Below, piece by piece: positions 24,177-35,613 of a stretch of DNA of 64,000 bases; within the stretch, counting starts at the first letter, position 1, and the number at the start of each line of letters is the position of its first letter. The position numbers and the translations under genes were made by a program. The DNA lies in contig WTXD01000024.1 of assembly GCA_022496205.1 (NCBI GenBank), positions 62,001-126,000 on the forward strand, written 5' to 3'. The notes beneath the pieces were generated by a model. That model was not told the DNA's origin. It did not search any database and saw only the letters and a program-made list of their open reading frames with translations. The stretch comes from Gloeopeniophorella convolvens (taxonomy: Eukaryota; Basidiomycota; Agaricomycetes; Russulales).

Positions 24177-24254
24177 TCGGATACGGGGAATCGAACCCCG
24201 AGCTGCCGCGTAACTCGTGAGAGGCGGCAATGTTAGCCGTTACACCATATCCGA
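24177..24254 (-). tRNA. tRNA-Glu (anticodon CTC) with a 7-nt intron
   Basis: On the minus strand the 7-bp acceptor stem TCGGATA pairs with TATCCGA. The D arm carries TAACGGCTAA. The anticodon stem GCCGC/GCGGC encloses the loop CTCTCAC, giving anticodon CTC (reads GAG, Glu). The T arm is CGGGG TTCGATT CCCCG. Seven extra bases after position 37 form a short intron at the canonical site. The mature length is 71 nt. All stems pair except one G-T wobble in the D stem. Confidence 0.93.
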
Positions 24255-24500
24255 TTGTGATGTAGTTGTTTGATTTATTCTCTGAAGTGCGCAGGCCGCG
24301 GGAACCGCGGACGTGGCGGCAATTTCCACTGCATTCCTGATTTGTGATGTGCGTTGGCCCGACGCGCTTTTGCTCTTGGACCTTTACCTTACATCGCCTA
24401 CTCTACTCACCTGTAATGCTAACGACCCTTCAGCACCAATAGCACCTGAAGAATAAGAATACGCAAGAAGACAAGTTTATAAATCGACCCCACGCGAGCC

Positions 24501-27500
24501 ATGCCCCCCGGAACGCCTTACCACGGCCTCATCCCGCCCTTCCCGATCCGCGTCGACCAGTTCGGCGCCGTCCCCCAGCTCGACGCGGCCCCGCCGGCGC
24601 TGCACCTCCTCTCGCATACCCACTCGGACCACATCGTCGGGCTCTCTGCCAAGTCGTTCGCGTCACAGATCATATGCTCGGCCGACGCGAAGGAAATGCT
24701 GCTCAAGCACGAGGTGTACGGCGCGCGCGCACTCGTGGACGCCGAGCTACGCGCCGAAGTGCGCGTCGGGCGGACGTTTGGACATCTAAAGGTGCCGCCG
24801 GTTGTGAGGGACGGGCGGGTGGAGTATGCGGGGAGCCGCGATCTGCTGGTGCGCCGTCTACTGTCTTTCCCTCGCGCTGGAGGGTTTTGACTGGATATAT
24901 GCGCTAGAAAACGCTCCCACTGAACACGCCGACACGGATAGAGTTGTCTGCCAGCCAGAAGATCACGCTCACGCTTATCGACGCGAACCACTGTCCGGGC
25001 GCAGTAATGTACGCACTAGGTGTTCCGTTGAGTCAGACTAGCCTGACTTTGCCCGCATATACCAGGTTCCTCGTCGAAGGGCCGGATAGCGCGGTGCTGC
25101 ACACAGGCGACTTCCGCGCCGAGCCCTGGTTTCTCGACGACATGCGGCGCAACCCGTTTTTACAGCGGTACCTTGCACCTATGTTCCCTGCCCCAGCGAC
25201 ACCAGGCTCCGCGCCGCTGTTCAAGACGCTCGACACGATATACCTCGACACGGCGTGTATGCTATCGGATAAGGAGGTGCCAACTAAGGTACATACGTTT
25301 CTCGCTGGAGGTGTATATATGCGCTGACTGACGGTGATGGACCGGCTGCAGGCTGATGGGACGCGTGATTTGGTCGAGTTAATGGCGTTGCTTCCGCCTA
25401 CGACTATCTTTTTCATCAATGCGTGGACGTGGGGATATGAGGAGATTTTGCGTGCGGTCGCGCGTGCGTTCCACAGTCAGGTATGTCTCGGATGTAACAC
25501 GCTCCGGGTACGGTTGTTTATGACGTTGTAGATTCATGTCGACCGTTATAAGCACACGGTCTTCTCGCGCCTTGCAGATCCGTTCCTCCGCTCACTGGTG
25601 ACTCTGGACGCGTCTCAGACGCGGTTCCACGCGTGCGAGAGGTTCAATCGGTGCTCGTACGCAGACGCAGAGGGTGTCGTTTATATCAACCCTGTTACGA
25701 TGGGTAAACCAAAGTGGGCGGAATATCGTGCGCAAACCGAGTCTCGGCTCCGTGCAGCTCAGCCCGTCACAGTCTTGGTAAATCAACGATCCGATCATGC
25801 ACTCAGCATCGCTTATACAAATTGTAGCTCGTCCCACTCTCGCGCCACTCGCCTCTCCCTGAGCTCCGCGCCTTCGTCTCGCTCTTCCGGCCCAAGCGCG
25901 TAGTCCCGAACACACTCGACCCTGCCCTAGGCGGGTACGACGAGATCTGCACCCCGCGCATCTTCGTAGACTGCCTCGCTACGCCTCCGTCGCATGCACA
26001 GACGCTCGCGGACGCACTCGTCGACACGGATGACGCGGTGAACCTGGACGTGCTGAACGAAGCCGACGCAGCGCTGCAGAACCTCGTTGGCGCAGGCGCG
26101 GAGGCAACCGCGCGCGCATGGGCGGATGCCGGGCGCGCCGGAGAGAAGCTCGCTGTGCTCGAGCCGTACCTGCGCGGCGGCGCGCGGGCAGCCGTGCGCC
26201 GCGCGCTAGGCATGTCGCCGCTCCCCGCCGCGGATGACGCGGGAGAGCGTGGCGTGAGCATCCTGCAGCGCGCTCAAGACGCGCGGCGCGGGCGGGTGTA
26301 CCGCATGCCTGCGGGCGAGAGCGATAGCGAGGACGAGGACAGCGACGCAGGGGACGATGACGCGCATGCGCGCGTTGCGCGCGCGATTTTCAGGATTGGG
26401 GGCGGAAGCGACCCGCTCGAGGCGTCGACGCAGGAGATGTCGCAGGATATGGCGGGCTCTGAACCGGAGCCGTCGCAGGAGCTGCCTCTGGTCGCCGAGG
26501 AGGAGATGAGCGACGTGGTGATGGAAACGTCGCGTCCCCGCACGCCTATTCGCGCGCCGCCTCCCGAACCCGCGCGCATGCCTGCGCCGCCCTCGCCCGT
26601 CTCGCCGCGCCGACCCCGCCGGAAGGACCCAAGCAAGCCGACGAAGCCCGAAGGAGACCCTGCACCCGCGCCCGCCACGGACCTCCCCCGCATGCGCTCG
26701 GTCCGCTTTGACGAACCCGCCCCCCGAGCGCCGAAGCGCCCGCGCGAGGAGGCGCCCCTGGCGGACATGCGCAACCGTCCCGAGGCGGACCACCCGCACC
26801 CTCAGTCGCAGTCTCAATCGCAGTCGCAGTCTTCGGAAGCGTCAGAGCCGCTTCCGGAGCCGCTTGCGAAGCGGCGCAGGGTTGAGGCTTGGCGCGCGGA
26901 AATTTCGGATGCTTTGGACACGGACGCACAGGCGCGTCGTGGGGTCCAGCGCGCGCAAGAGACCGCATACGTTGCGCCCCCGCTGCCGACGCCTGTTGAG
27001 GAGGTAAGGCGTGCTGCGCAGCCAAGAACCGCGCTTCTGCGTCCAGAACGAGCTCAATCAAGACTTCGGATGCGAAGATCCGCGCCGAGCCTCGCCCGCT
27101 TTCGCGTTCTGCTGCACTCCCCGCGTATCCTCTACCCACGACCATTGAAACAAAGAGAGACCGGAGGCCGACGGAAGGCCCTGCTGCTCCGCCCGCGAAT
27201 GCAGGGAAAGATTCAAGGCACAGCGTGCAAGCCCGTCGCACGCGCGAGGTCGTGTCTCCAGTGCCTCCGCTGCCTATGCCTATCAAAGAGACGAGGCGCC
27301 CTGTCAAGCTCGAGAACCGGATTCCCACGGCGATGCCTACGGGGAGGGAAATGGGGAAAACCGAAGATGAAGACGCACAAGCTCGGCGCCAGGCCCGCCG
27401 CGAGCTCCGTGCCCGCGAAAAGGTGATGACAGAGAAACTACGCGCTGCGATGCTTCCGCCCACGCTTCCTCGTCAGTCGCATCCCTATCTGCACTCGTAC

Positions 27501-27698
27501 CGGCCGGTCGCAATGACCAGGACGAACACGGTGCGCGATTCGTCGTTCAAAAGCGTCGATGCGAGTGGGGATGAAGCTGTGAACTGGGCGGCGAGCGAGG
27601 CGCTGGCGGAACGCGTACGCGCATCCGTTGCGGAAGGGCATGGTCCGGCTAAGGTGTTGCCGCGGCTGTCGTGCCTGGAGAGTCAGTCTCAGCGTTAA
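24501..27698 (+). CDS. SNM1/Artemis-type DNA repair nuclease (MBL/beta-CASP + DRMBL)
   Basis: Seven exons were inferred: 24501-24848, 24908-25026, 25066-25288, 25352-25480, 25532-25777, 25828-27003 and 27063-27698, giving about 958 residues. The metallo-beta-lactamase core has the zinc motif HTHSDH at about residue 38, followed by LIDANHCPGAVM, VLHTGDFRAEP and DTIYLDTACMLSDKEVPT. The DRMBL part has VPLSRHSPLPELRAFV and FRPKRVVPN. The MBL domain begins at the N terminus and a ~500-residue disordered, acidic and Arg-rich tail follows (including a QSQS run at 26803-26836). This layout is closer to Artemis/Apollo than to Pso2, which has its nuclease domain C-terminal. The probable role is exo/endonuclease in cross-link or double-strand-break repair, in the nucleus. 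The intron at 25027-25065 is only 39 nt and is the least certain; the intron at 27004-27062 is needed to reach the final exon's frame. Confidence 0.85.
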
Positions 27699-28455
27699 GA
27701 GGGTTTTGAAGGGTAATTATTAGTAACTTTATTGTGGATGGATTGGGGCTCCAGTGGGATACTGGGACGGAGAGTGGTATGCAAGTTTTTGCTTCCGTCG
27801 GCGTTGACTTGGGCGTTGACGTTATCTCGATAACAGGAGAACCTGTTTTGACGGCAGGCACGGTCATTCCGCTATGGATAACGATAAAATGAACTGAATC
27901 GTTAGTGATAAGAGGTCTGTGGAACATTCTGTGGGGTGCGTTGGAGGGGTGCGTGATTTGCTGTGTACCGCTGGGCAGGTCCTGTTTCTGCAGATATGCA
28001 CTGTTCCCCGCACGTGACCCAGAGAAGAATCGGAAGCTGGAAGGGCGACTCCACGACGCCCAAGCCTAGCACTTCCATGACGGATCCATTGCGCCGCCCT
28101 CCCTCCCATACTCGACAGCGCGCCCTGCTTCGCACTCCGGCCTGCTGATGCTAGTTCCGCCCGGCGACCCTCCCACAATATCTCCAGTGCATAACTGCAT
28201 TCCCGCGGAGTTTAGGCTCAGGATTTCCCACTTGGTGTTTTTACTCTCGTTCTCAATTGTGTTGGCAACGTAATGTGAGGGGGAACTGGCGCCCACTGGG
28301 CCTCAAAATCGACACGTTGCTTTGGCATGCGTCGGACATGCATGGACGTGGGCATCAAATTCTGGCTAGGCTCTGTGGGGCTGGGGCCGTTGCGCGGTTA
28401 CTTCACCCCACTTTGACCTCGAACTACACACTCTCGTATCAATCAACACCCTACG
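27699..28455. other. Intergenic between the nuclease and oxidoreductase genes
   Basis: Both flanking genes are on the plus strand, so this holds the 3' end of one and the promoter of the next. No open frame exceeds 105 codons and none has family resemblance. No TATA box is obvious near the ATG at 28456. Confidence 0.5.
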
Positions 28456-30415
28456 ATGGCGAATAGCAACAACCTGATATTGGTGGATTTCAAGTCAGGC
28501 GAGCGTCATTGGCTCTCTAACAATCGCGCTCACCCAATAGAGCACCACGCGTCTTCGTGCTCTGCCGCGGCACTATCCCTATTCCCTGTGACGACCCTCG
28601 ACGCGCGCGGACGGCCATGGTGCTCTGTACTTACTGGCGCGGGTGGGCGGACGAATTTCGTGACGCATAGCACCTGCAGGACCGAGTTGGAGGTTTCTGC
28701 ATGCTTATGGGAGGGCGATCCGTTGTTCAGCGAAAGCGGCGTGGAGGCTTCAGGCAGAGAGCATCGCCCACCCGTCTCGGGCATCGCGGTCGATCTTGGA
28801 GTGCGGAGGGGCTACAGGAAGTTCGCAGGCATGTTAGTCGGCCGAACGAAGATCGATGATCAGGACACGAAGTTCACACTGCGAGTGGACCAAAGTTCGA
28901 GGTCAGTTGCAATATCTACGAGTCAGCTCTGTTGCTTACACCTATGCTATCAGCAGACACTGTCCGAAGTACATGACGATACGGTGCCTCGTGCCGTGCG
29001 CAGATACGCGGCCCAGCGTGTGCTACGACCAGCCGGACCTCCAATGGCGCCTCCCAGACGACGTCATCAGGTTTATCCAAGAAGCAGACACAGTCTTCCT
29101 TGGCGCGTCGTGCCTTGCAAGTGCAGATGCGGCGGACATGGCTTTGCCTCCGTACATCGAAACAAGCATCCGCGGCGGGAGACCTGGATTCATGCGCGTG
29201 TGCCCGTCCGATGGGCGTACGATAGTCCTGCCGGATTTTACTGGTGCGCGTCTCCGCACGCTCGTGCGTCAAGCGGCGCTGATAGGGGGGTGCTACATAG
29301 GGAATCAACTTATTACGTCACTCGGATGGGGCGACGAAGAAGCACGCGACACGCTGCTCATCGCGCTGACCATCGTGTCGTTCACGACCGGCGACGTCCT
29401 GTACATCACTGGGGCAGCACAGCGGCTATTTGGCGACGACGCATGCGCGGTAATGCCGCAGCAGAATACACTTACAATGCTCGCCACGACAGGCGCGGTG
29501 CTCGTGCGCAGCGCACTACCCCTGCGCGAGCAGCCCGGAAGCACGCCCATGCGCAATCCGTACAGCCCGCCGGTGAGGCCCCTCGCCGAGGAGGGCGCCG
29601 GTACGCCCGCGTGCTCGGCGCCGCTCCGCCTCGCACGTGTATGTGTACATAGCACGGACCTCGCGACGTTCGAGTGGGAGCTCCCACCGGGGCACGCAGG
29701 CGTGCGTATCGCGCCGGGGCAGGCGGCCGTACTCGACCTCGCACCCCTCGCGGAGACAGACACCAGCACGGACGCGGCGAACGACGACCGCGTGCGCACG
29801 TGGACGGTCTCGAGCGCGCACGACGCGCCGACGCGCGCGTTCGCGCTCACGATCCGGCACAAGCAAGGCGGGCTCATGTCCGGGGCGCTGTTCCGCATCG
29901 CCCAGGGCTGCGCGGGGGCCGGCGCGCTGCGTGCGGGGCTGCTCGGGTTCGCGGGCGCGTTCGTACTGCCTCCGCCGCCGCGCAGGCGCCTGCTGTGGGC
30001 TGCAGGCGGGGTCGGCGTGACCCGCTTCCTGGCGATGCTTGGGGCGCTCGTGCACGCACGCGAGGCGGCGGACGTCGTGCTCGTGCTGTCTACGCGCGAC
30101 CCCGACGTTCTGTTCCCGCTCGTCCGCTCTGCGCTTGGGCGCGCGCCTCCACCCGGGCTGGACGTCAGGTTGGATGTGTTCACCACACAGGTAGCGCAGG
30201 AGAGTCTATGCCCTGCGGATATGGACGTGCCGGGTCTGCGCGTGCAGGTGCATACGGGACGCATCACGGCAGCGCATTGGGCAACTGTATCGATGTTAGA
30301 AGAAAGAGAGGTATTCGTGTGCGGACCCGGAACCTTCGAAGATGCGATGGTGGAGAGTTTAAGATGTGCTGGCGCGAAGGTCGGAGTGGTGCACAGGGAA
30401 GTGTTCGAATTATGA
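28456..30415 (+). CDS. FMN-binding split-barrel / ferredoxin-reductase-like oxidoreductase
   Basis: Three exons (28456-28901, 28954-29243, 29301-30415) encode 616 residues. The N-terminal half resembles a pyridoxamine-phosphate-oxidase-like FMN barrel: FPVTTLDARGRPWCSVL, LWEGDPLF, GGRPGFMRVCPSDGRTIVLPD and FTTGDVLYITGAAQ. The C-terminal half resembles FAD/NAD-binding reductases: IAPGQAAVLDLAP, RVRTWTVSSA, LLWAAGGVGVTRFLAML, VLVLSTRDPDVLFP and a final VFVCGPGTFEDAM, where the NAD-binding CGP motif sits. The second intron (29244-29300, 57 nt) contains no stop and keeps frame, so it could be read through; it is inferred because removing it joins TGNQLITSLG, as in relatives. The likely role is flavin-dependent electron transfer; the substrate is unknown. 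The gene is convergent with the F-box gene that ends at 30655. Confidence 0.8.
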
Positions 30416-30654
30416 TGTATGGCTACTGCACATTGCGCTGTAACTTGCCTTCATACCATCTGTATGACACTACACATATTTTTCAGCAATGCTCTATCAA
30501 ATCTCCGTATCTTGCTCTCTGGACCAACCATTGTTCTGAACTACAACGGATGTAGTTCATTGTTCCAGAACGTGACGATACAATTCACAGTACATACTCT
30601 GGCACTTTCTTGCGAGAAGTTCAAGTAGTGGTAGATACAAAAAAAAAATGAGTA

Positions 30655-32151
30655 TTATATTTTCCCCCAAGTGATGGCACGCGATGCATCCTGACATGCA
30701 GTAACAAATGGCACCATTGCCTCGGCAGTAATTTCCTCATACACCGGCCCATACTTATCAGTGGACAGTTCGAGAGTATGTAAAGAGGGCAACGTGTCTG
30801 CGAGCGCGAGCTGGCCCACGCCCCCAGCAAAGTCCTGGTGAAGCAGGGAACAAGCAAATTGCCTGTACCGAGCGTATTGACCCTGATTTCGGATACGAAC
30901 AGTGTCCCAAGAATTTTCAAACGCCACCTTTATGCGCATTATCTGTACGCCAGGGAACGTCCGAACGACTGAGTTCCACAACGCTGGATCTGGCTCGTAC
31001 AACGTGACCTCCGACGCATTCCTGGGATCTGTGGGGAAATGCAGGCTCAGATGTTCGACAGTATAGAGGGTGGAGGTGAGTGTGGTACAAATTTGGGATA
31101 TAGACGAGAGCTGCCAGTCCGGTTTCAAGCACGGGATTACCAACAGTAAGCGGCTCCCCGTGCTCCGGTCAGGAGCTATAGAGGTGACGGAGATGGATGC
31201 GTGGTTGTCGGCGAAACGTAACGAGGCGCGTTGGGTTTTATGAAGGAAAGGAGCCAGGTATTCTGCATTGAACGAAAGCTGGTTGAAGAGCATGATATCG
31301 AGGCTATTGAGGGTAGGCGCAGAGACTCTGAGAAGAAGGTTTTGAAGATACGTGTTGACCCCTTCGAAACAGAGGCCGGTGAGTTTTGGGAACAATATGG
31401 GCTGCGCGTCATGCGGACGCGGCCATGTGCTGCGGGCGCGCGGGGGAGCAGAGGAGAAACTGAGGGAAAGCCATTGGAGTTGAGAGAGCCCCGCGAGATG
31501 AACGACAAGTTGATCAGGAGAGAAATACATTTCGCCCGTAATCTTATAGAGGTAGATGTGGGTGAGGTGTTTGGCTGATAAGAGAAATGACGGTAATGTG
31601 GGGATTGCGATACCTGTGAAAGAAAGGGATCGCAGCTGTGGTGCCCCATCTTCGAGGAAGGAAACAGGGAGAGTAGCTGGTGTCGGAGGATACGACTGGA
31701 GCGTCATGTGCTCTAGCGCGGGATATAGCATTTCGGCCCCAGACATTGTGGCGACAACACCAAATAGCAACGATGGTCGCAGCTTGAGAGACAGCTGAAG
31801 GATGCGGTTCTGATATTGGAGTGCGTAGATGATACGATTTTCTTCTCGTCTATCCAATTTCCAACGACCGGAGTCACTGTAGTCGACAACGATTGGCCAC
31901 GGCGGGGAATGGGGGAGTAGATCTTCCACACGAGTTCCAGGCGAGCAATAGAGACGCAGGTGGAACCGGGACGGCATCGAATAGATGATGGCTCGCCACA
32001 GTTGGCATACTTGCGTGAGATTATACCAGTCTCGATGTGATGGCTGTCGGGCACCATGCAACATTCGCCAGGCGTCGAATATCTCCAAAAGGATATCGAT
32101 AGGCATGGCGAAAGGAGCGGGATATGTAGGGCCGCGCCTGGCACGCGGCAT
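30655..32151 (-). CDS. F-box protein, pair A (member 1)
   Basis: A single open frame of 498 residues. The F-box lies near residues 16-60 (MPIDILLEIFDAWRMLHG, LTQVCQLWRAIIYSMP). The remainder has irregular leucine-rich segments (PALEHMTLQS, PQLRSLSFTGIAIPTLPSFL, LTHIYLYKITGEMYFSPDQL, LTGLCFEGVNTYLQNLL). Such proteins bind Skp1 through the F-box and present substrates to an SCF ubiquitin ligase; the substrate is unknown. The closest relative in the window is 33646-35613 (shared HRDW.LTQVC.RWR, SPPWPI, LRSLS..IA.P.LPSF). It could start at Met-1 or at the Met just before PIDILLEIF (Met-16). Confidence 0.8.
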   Translation of the reverse strand: MPRARRGPTYPAPFAMPIDILLEIFDAWRMLHGARQPSHRDWYNLTQVCQLWRAIIYSMPSRFHLRLYCSPGTRVEDLLPHSPPWPIVVDYSDSGRWKLDRREENRIIYALQYQNRILQLSLKLRPSLLFGVVATMSGAEMLYPALEHMTLQSYPPTPATLPVSFLEDGAPQLRSLSFTGIAIPTLPSFLLSAKHLTHIYLYKITGEMYFSPDQLVVHLAGLSQLQWLSLSFSSAPPRARSTWPRPHDAQPILFPKLTGLCFEGVNTYLQNLLLRVSAPTLNSLDIMLFNQLSFNAEYLAPFLHKTQRASLRFADNHASISVTSIAPDRSTGSRLLLVIPCLKPDWQLSSISQICTTLTSTLYTVEHLSLHFPTDPRNASEVTLYEPDPALWNSVVRTFPGVQIMRIKVAFENSWDTVRIRNQGQYARYRQFACSLLHQDFAGGVGQLALADTLPSLHTLELSTDKYGPVYEEITAEAMVPFVTACQDASRAITWGKI

Positions 32152-33645
32152 GCGACCTGCTCTGTCAACTTAGCGACCCTCAAGAGCGCAGATAAGGTAT
32201 GTGGTAATGACCTGCCAGTGCAGGGTATGACAGTGATCGACTCTCGAATTCGTGCGTGTACGTGGTCATCAGGGCGGTAATCTCCTTGTCCTTCGATAAC
32301 ACGGGGCGAGTTGGGTGCTTCGAAGATGGAGCTGGCAGCAGAGCCTGAGGGGGAGTTTGGGGCAAGTTGGACAGCTATTGGGGCGTTACGGTGGTGGGGA
32401 GAAGGGAGGTTGAGCCGTGTGGTCAAGCATATGCAGTGGCAGATTTTGCATGTTTGCGGAGGTGCGTGACGATGCGTGTAGGCTGCTGCCACCCGGGATC
32501 AACCGTGCGCAGCGCCAGCGCTCAGCGCTCAGCAAGAACGCCTGTCCCCTGAATATACGATTTTACCTCGCCCACCGGTTACTGTGACCGCTGCTCTCGA
32601 GTCTGGTGGCTGAATTCGTGTTGTGTAACATTGGAGTGGCTAATGTGGGGTGTGCGGTGCGCAAGTACCACAGACCGGAGGCAGTGGTGGGGAACAACTG
32701 GGAATACAGGCGCGCTTGTATGGATTTTCTCGGCCCGATGGCCGGATCCGGAGGGACCAAGACAGAGCCTGGCCGCTGCATGTTTGTCTCCTACTAAAGC
32801 CGACCTTAAGTAGTAACGGAAGACAGTCACTCCGAGTCGTTATTGTGCATGTGAACGTTGAACGCTGTACTTACCGGTGGCCAACATTCACTTGGAAAGA
32901 GTGAGTACCGGTATGGGGCAATATCTGGGCAATATACAAGCCGGTACTTATCCGCGGGGATTCGCGACATTTGGCGATTGGCGCGTTGGCGCGCTTCAAC
33001 TTCGTGCCAGAGCGCTCTCTTGGGTCGGTGCTCTTTTCTTCCCCTGCCTCTTCACGCGCGCGTCACACTGTACTTAGTACAGAGTCAGGATGTGGAGCGG
33101 GAGGCGCTAGTGCGGCGCGAGATCGGGGTAGATGGCCTCGCCCGCCTGCCCACCCAGACTGCCTCGCCTCAATTGCCGTTGCCTCGCTACCAGTTGCCCT
33201 GCTCCCCGGGCAGCGCCCGAGACGGCGCCATCGCCTGGCCACTGCCTAGCACTGTCTCTGTCACTTCGCGCCACCACTGCTACTTCGTTTGCATGGGTCG
33301 GTATCGGTATCGATTCGAACGTACTGCACGCATGACATCAGGGGTACGACCACCACAGCGGAAGGGCCGTCGACCTTATCCTACGGTACCAAGCACGTCC
33401 ATGCAAGACTCTCGAAAACGTCATAGAACTGGACGTGGCGATAACATTCAATGTGATGGAAAAAGAAGGCCGATGTGTCAAGGTGCAGTGATACAATATG
33501 GGGGCCGTCTACATGGGTCATGTGCACATAACACTTTCAATCGCCTCCTGATCGCCTTCGTCCTATAAAATGAGAGGGCTGAGGAATCAACAGTGATGAC
33601 GGCGTAGAGAAATGACATAGGTACCTACCTAGATTGCAAACTTGA
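32152..33645. other. Intergenic between F-box paralogues
   Basis: No gene is supported; the largest frame (236 codons plus, 32858-33568) has no family resemblance. It holds one copy of the GTAACGGAAGACAGTC motif (see repeat at 32781). The part nearest 32152 is the promoter of the minus-strand F-box gene. Confidence 0.5.
32781..32834. repeat. Copy 1 of a short dispersed repeat (GTAACGGAAGACAGTC)
   Basis: The sequence TGTTTGTCTCCT, then GACCTTAAGTA, then TAACGGAAGACAGTC recurs at 46554-46615 in the same orientation and, core only, inverted at 49612-49650. The core followed by (G/A)(T/C)TCCG contains the inverted repeat CGGAA/TTCCG. It could be the end of a small non-autonomous transposon. Confidence 0.5.
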
Positions 33646-35613
33646 TCAACTCCCGGTTGAGTTCTTCCGGCTCGAGGCCACCGCGACGGTGCGTCCAGAA
33701 CTCTCACACGCATCTATGAAAGGCCTCATTTCATCTACCATCGGTTGCGTCCCATGCAGATCGGAGCACATCGTGAGCATGCGTAGCGAAGGTAGTGTGT
33801 CTACCGCCCCGGGTTGGTCATTAACGGACCCTACATCTTGATGTGGTAGCGCACGTGCGAAATGGGCGTAGCGCGGGAACGGCGCGCGGTGAGAAGAATC
33901 ACCGTGTACGGCCTCAAACTTAACAGAATATACGCTTGGGAATGCCCTGACAATCGGATACCACAGGGTGGGATCTGGCTCGTTACGCACACCCGGCGTA
34001 TCACTGTAATGTCCTAGGAACAGCATATTCAGATGTCGAGCCGTACAGAGTGCGGGTGCGAGCGCATCGCAGATCTGCGCCATGGACGAAACTTGCCAGT
34101 CCGGTTGCAAGCACGGAATCACCAATGAGAAAAGGCTATTTGCGCTTTGTCCAGGGGATGGTGCGGAGATGGCGGAGATGGATGAGTAGGCATTCGAGAA
34201 AGTCAACGTCACGTTTTGGCTACGACGAAAACAGCGTGCCAGATGTTTCGAAGTGAACGTAAGTTGGTTGAAGAGCGTGATATCAAGGGTGTTGAGAAGA
34301 GGAGCATCGATTCTGGAGAGGAAGTCTTCAAGGTACGCGTTGGCACCCCCGAAGCACAGTCCTTTGAGCGCAGGAAGCATTGCGCGCTGCCCATGGTTCG
34401 GGGCCGGCCACGCGTTGCGAGGGCGAGGAGGGATGGAGACGAAACTCAAAGAGAGCCATTCGAGTTGGGAAAGGGCTTTCAATGCGGTCACGAGTTGGCC
34501 TGGGGAGAAATAGTCCTCTCCTACGATCCTTTGGAGATATAGATGCGAGAGACATGTTGCTGATGAGATAAATGACGGCAGCTTGGGCAGCGCGATGTCG
34601 GTGAGAGAAAGGGATCGTAGTTTGGGGGTAGATTCGCCAAGGAAGGAGTCGGGGACAGTGCCTGACGTAGAAGGGTATGACTGGAGCGTCAGGTGCTCCA
34701 ATGCGGGATAAAGACCTGTCATCGCAGTTACAAGCTCAATCAACTGTGATGCTTCCAATTTGAGGGATAGTTCGCAGACTCGGTCTTGATATTGAAGTGC
34801 GTAGATGAGGTCGCATTCATCTCTATAATCCAATTTCGACCAGCGGCGGGTGACATAGTCGACGGTGATCGGCCAGGGGGGCGAATGGGCGAGCGTGTCC
34901 TCCACATGTGTTCCAAGTGAGCAGATGAAACGCAAGCGAAATCGTAGTGGCGCAGAATGGATGATGAATCGCCACCGTCGGCAGACCTGAGTCAGTTTAT
35001 GCCAGTCTCGGTGCGACGGCTGCTGGTTGTGTCTGTGCATCATGCGCCAGTTGTCAAAAATTTCGAGGAGTGCGTCGTCGGGTATCCTACTTATGGGTGA
35101 AGAGCGATGCCCGGCGGCTGTGCTCCGAGATTTGTTACTCTCGGGGGCGGTAGGGCGGATGTGTTCAAGCCTGTGTCTGCGCGTCGATTGCGCGTCTTGG
35201 AAAGACGTTGTATCGCGTTTCCCTGGGCCCATATCCTGCAAAGAACGGCCAAGCGGGAAGGAGAAGTCGCCAAGTATGGATGCATTGATAGCGATTGGGG
35301 ATTCAACGGACCTCCTAGACGCTAGAAGGAGGACTCTTTCCGGCGGGTTTGAAGTGTAGGAGCGAAGTGCTGACGACAAAATGATGGGACACATGAGCAA
35401 CGGCGCGAATGGTGACTCTTGCAGATGGGTGATCGATGATGGCTTGTCCGCAAGGCTTCCTAATTTAAGCATACGTATGCGCACTGGGTACGGAGGATCG
35501 CACATGACAAGGCTTACGTTACTTATATCCATAAAAAATCCGGTGAAAGCACTGGTACCGTACACCGCCTCAACCCAGTGCCATGGGCACATTGCATTGA
35601 TGGGGAAACGCAT
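33646..35613 (-). CDS. F-box protein, pair A (member 2), long N terminus
   Basis: One open frame of 655 residues. The F-box begins near residue 175 (ISRIPDDALLEIFDNWRMMH), followed by HRDWHKLTQVCRRWRFIIHSAP and leucine-rich segments (PALEHLTLQSYPS, KLRSLSLTDIALPKLPSFI, LTALKALSQLEWLSLSF). It is the paralogue of 30655-32151, where the F-box lies at the N terminus. The first ~127 residues therefore look like non-coding DNA that happens to be open. Met-128 (codon at 35230-35232) or an upstream exon is a more likely start. The role is presumed SCF substrate receptor. Confidence 0.78.
   Translation of the reverse strand: MRFPINAMCPWHWVEAVYGTSAFTGFFMDISNVSLVMCDPPYPVRIRMLKLGSLADKPSSITHLQESPFAPLLMCPIILSSALRSYTSNPPERVLLLASRRSVESPIAINASILGDFSFPLGRSLQDMGPGKRDTTSFQDAQSTRRHRLEHIRPTAPESNKSRSTAAGHRSSPISRIPDDALLEIFDNWRMMHRHNQQPSHRDWHKLTQVCRRWRFIIHSAPLRFRLRFICSLGTHVEDTLAHSPPWPITVDYVTRRWSKLDYRDECDLIYALQYQDRVCELSLKLEASQLIELVTAMTGLYPALEHLTLQSYPSTSGTVPDSFLGESTPKLRSLSLTDIALPKLPSFISSATCLSHLYLQRIVGEDYFSPGQLVTALKALSQLEWLSLSFVSIPPRPRNAWPAPNHGQRAMLPALKGLCFGGANAYLEDFLSRIDAPLLNTLDITLFNQLTFTSKHLARCFRRSQNVTLTFSNAYSSISAISAPSPGQSANSLFSLVIPCLQPDWQVSSMAQICDALAPALCTARHLNMLFLGHYSDTPGVRNEPDPTLWYPIVRAFPSVYSVKFEAVHGDSSHRAPFPRYAHFARALPHQDVGSVNDQPGAVDTLPSLRMLTMCSDLHGTQPMVDEMRPFIDACESSGRTVAVASSRKNSTGS

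Noticed and set aside
26206..27463. Long minus-strand frames (203 and 305 codons)
   Set aside because: Antisense shadows of the GC-rich disordered tail of the SNM1-like gene.
29305..30267. 320-codon minus-strand frame
   Set aside because: Antisense shadow of the oxidoreductase reductase domain, which has clear family motifs on the plus strand.
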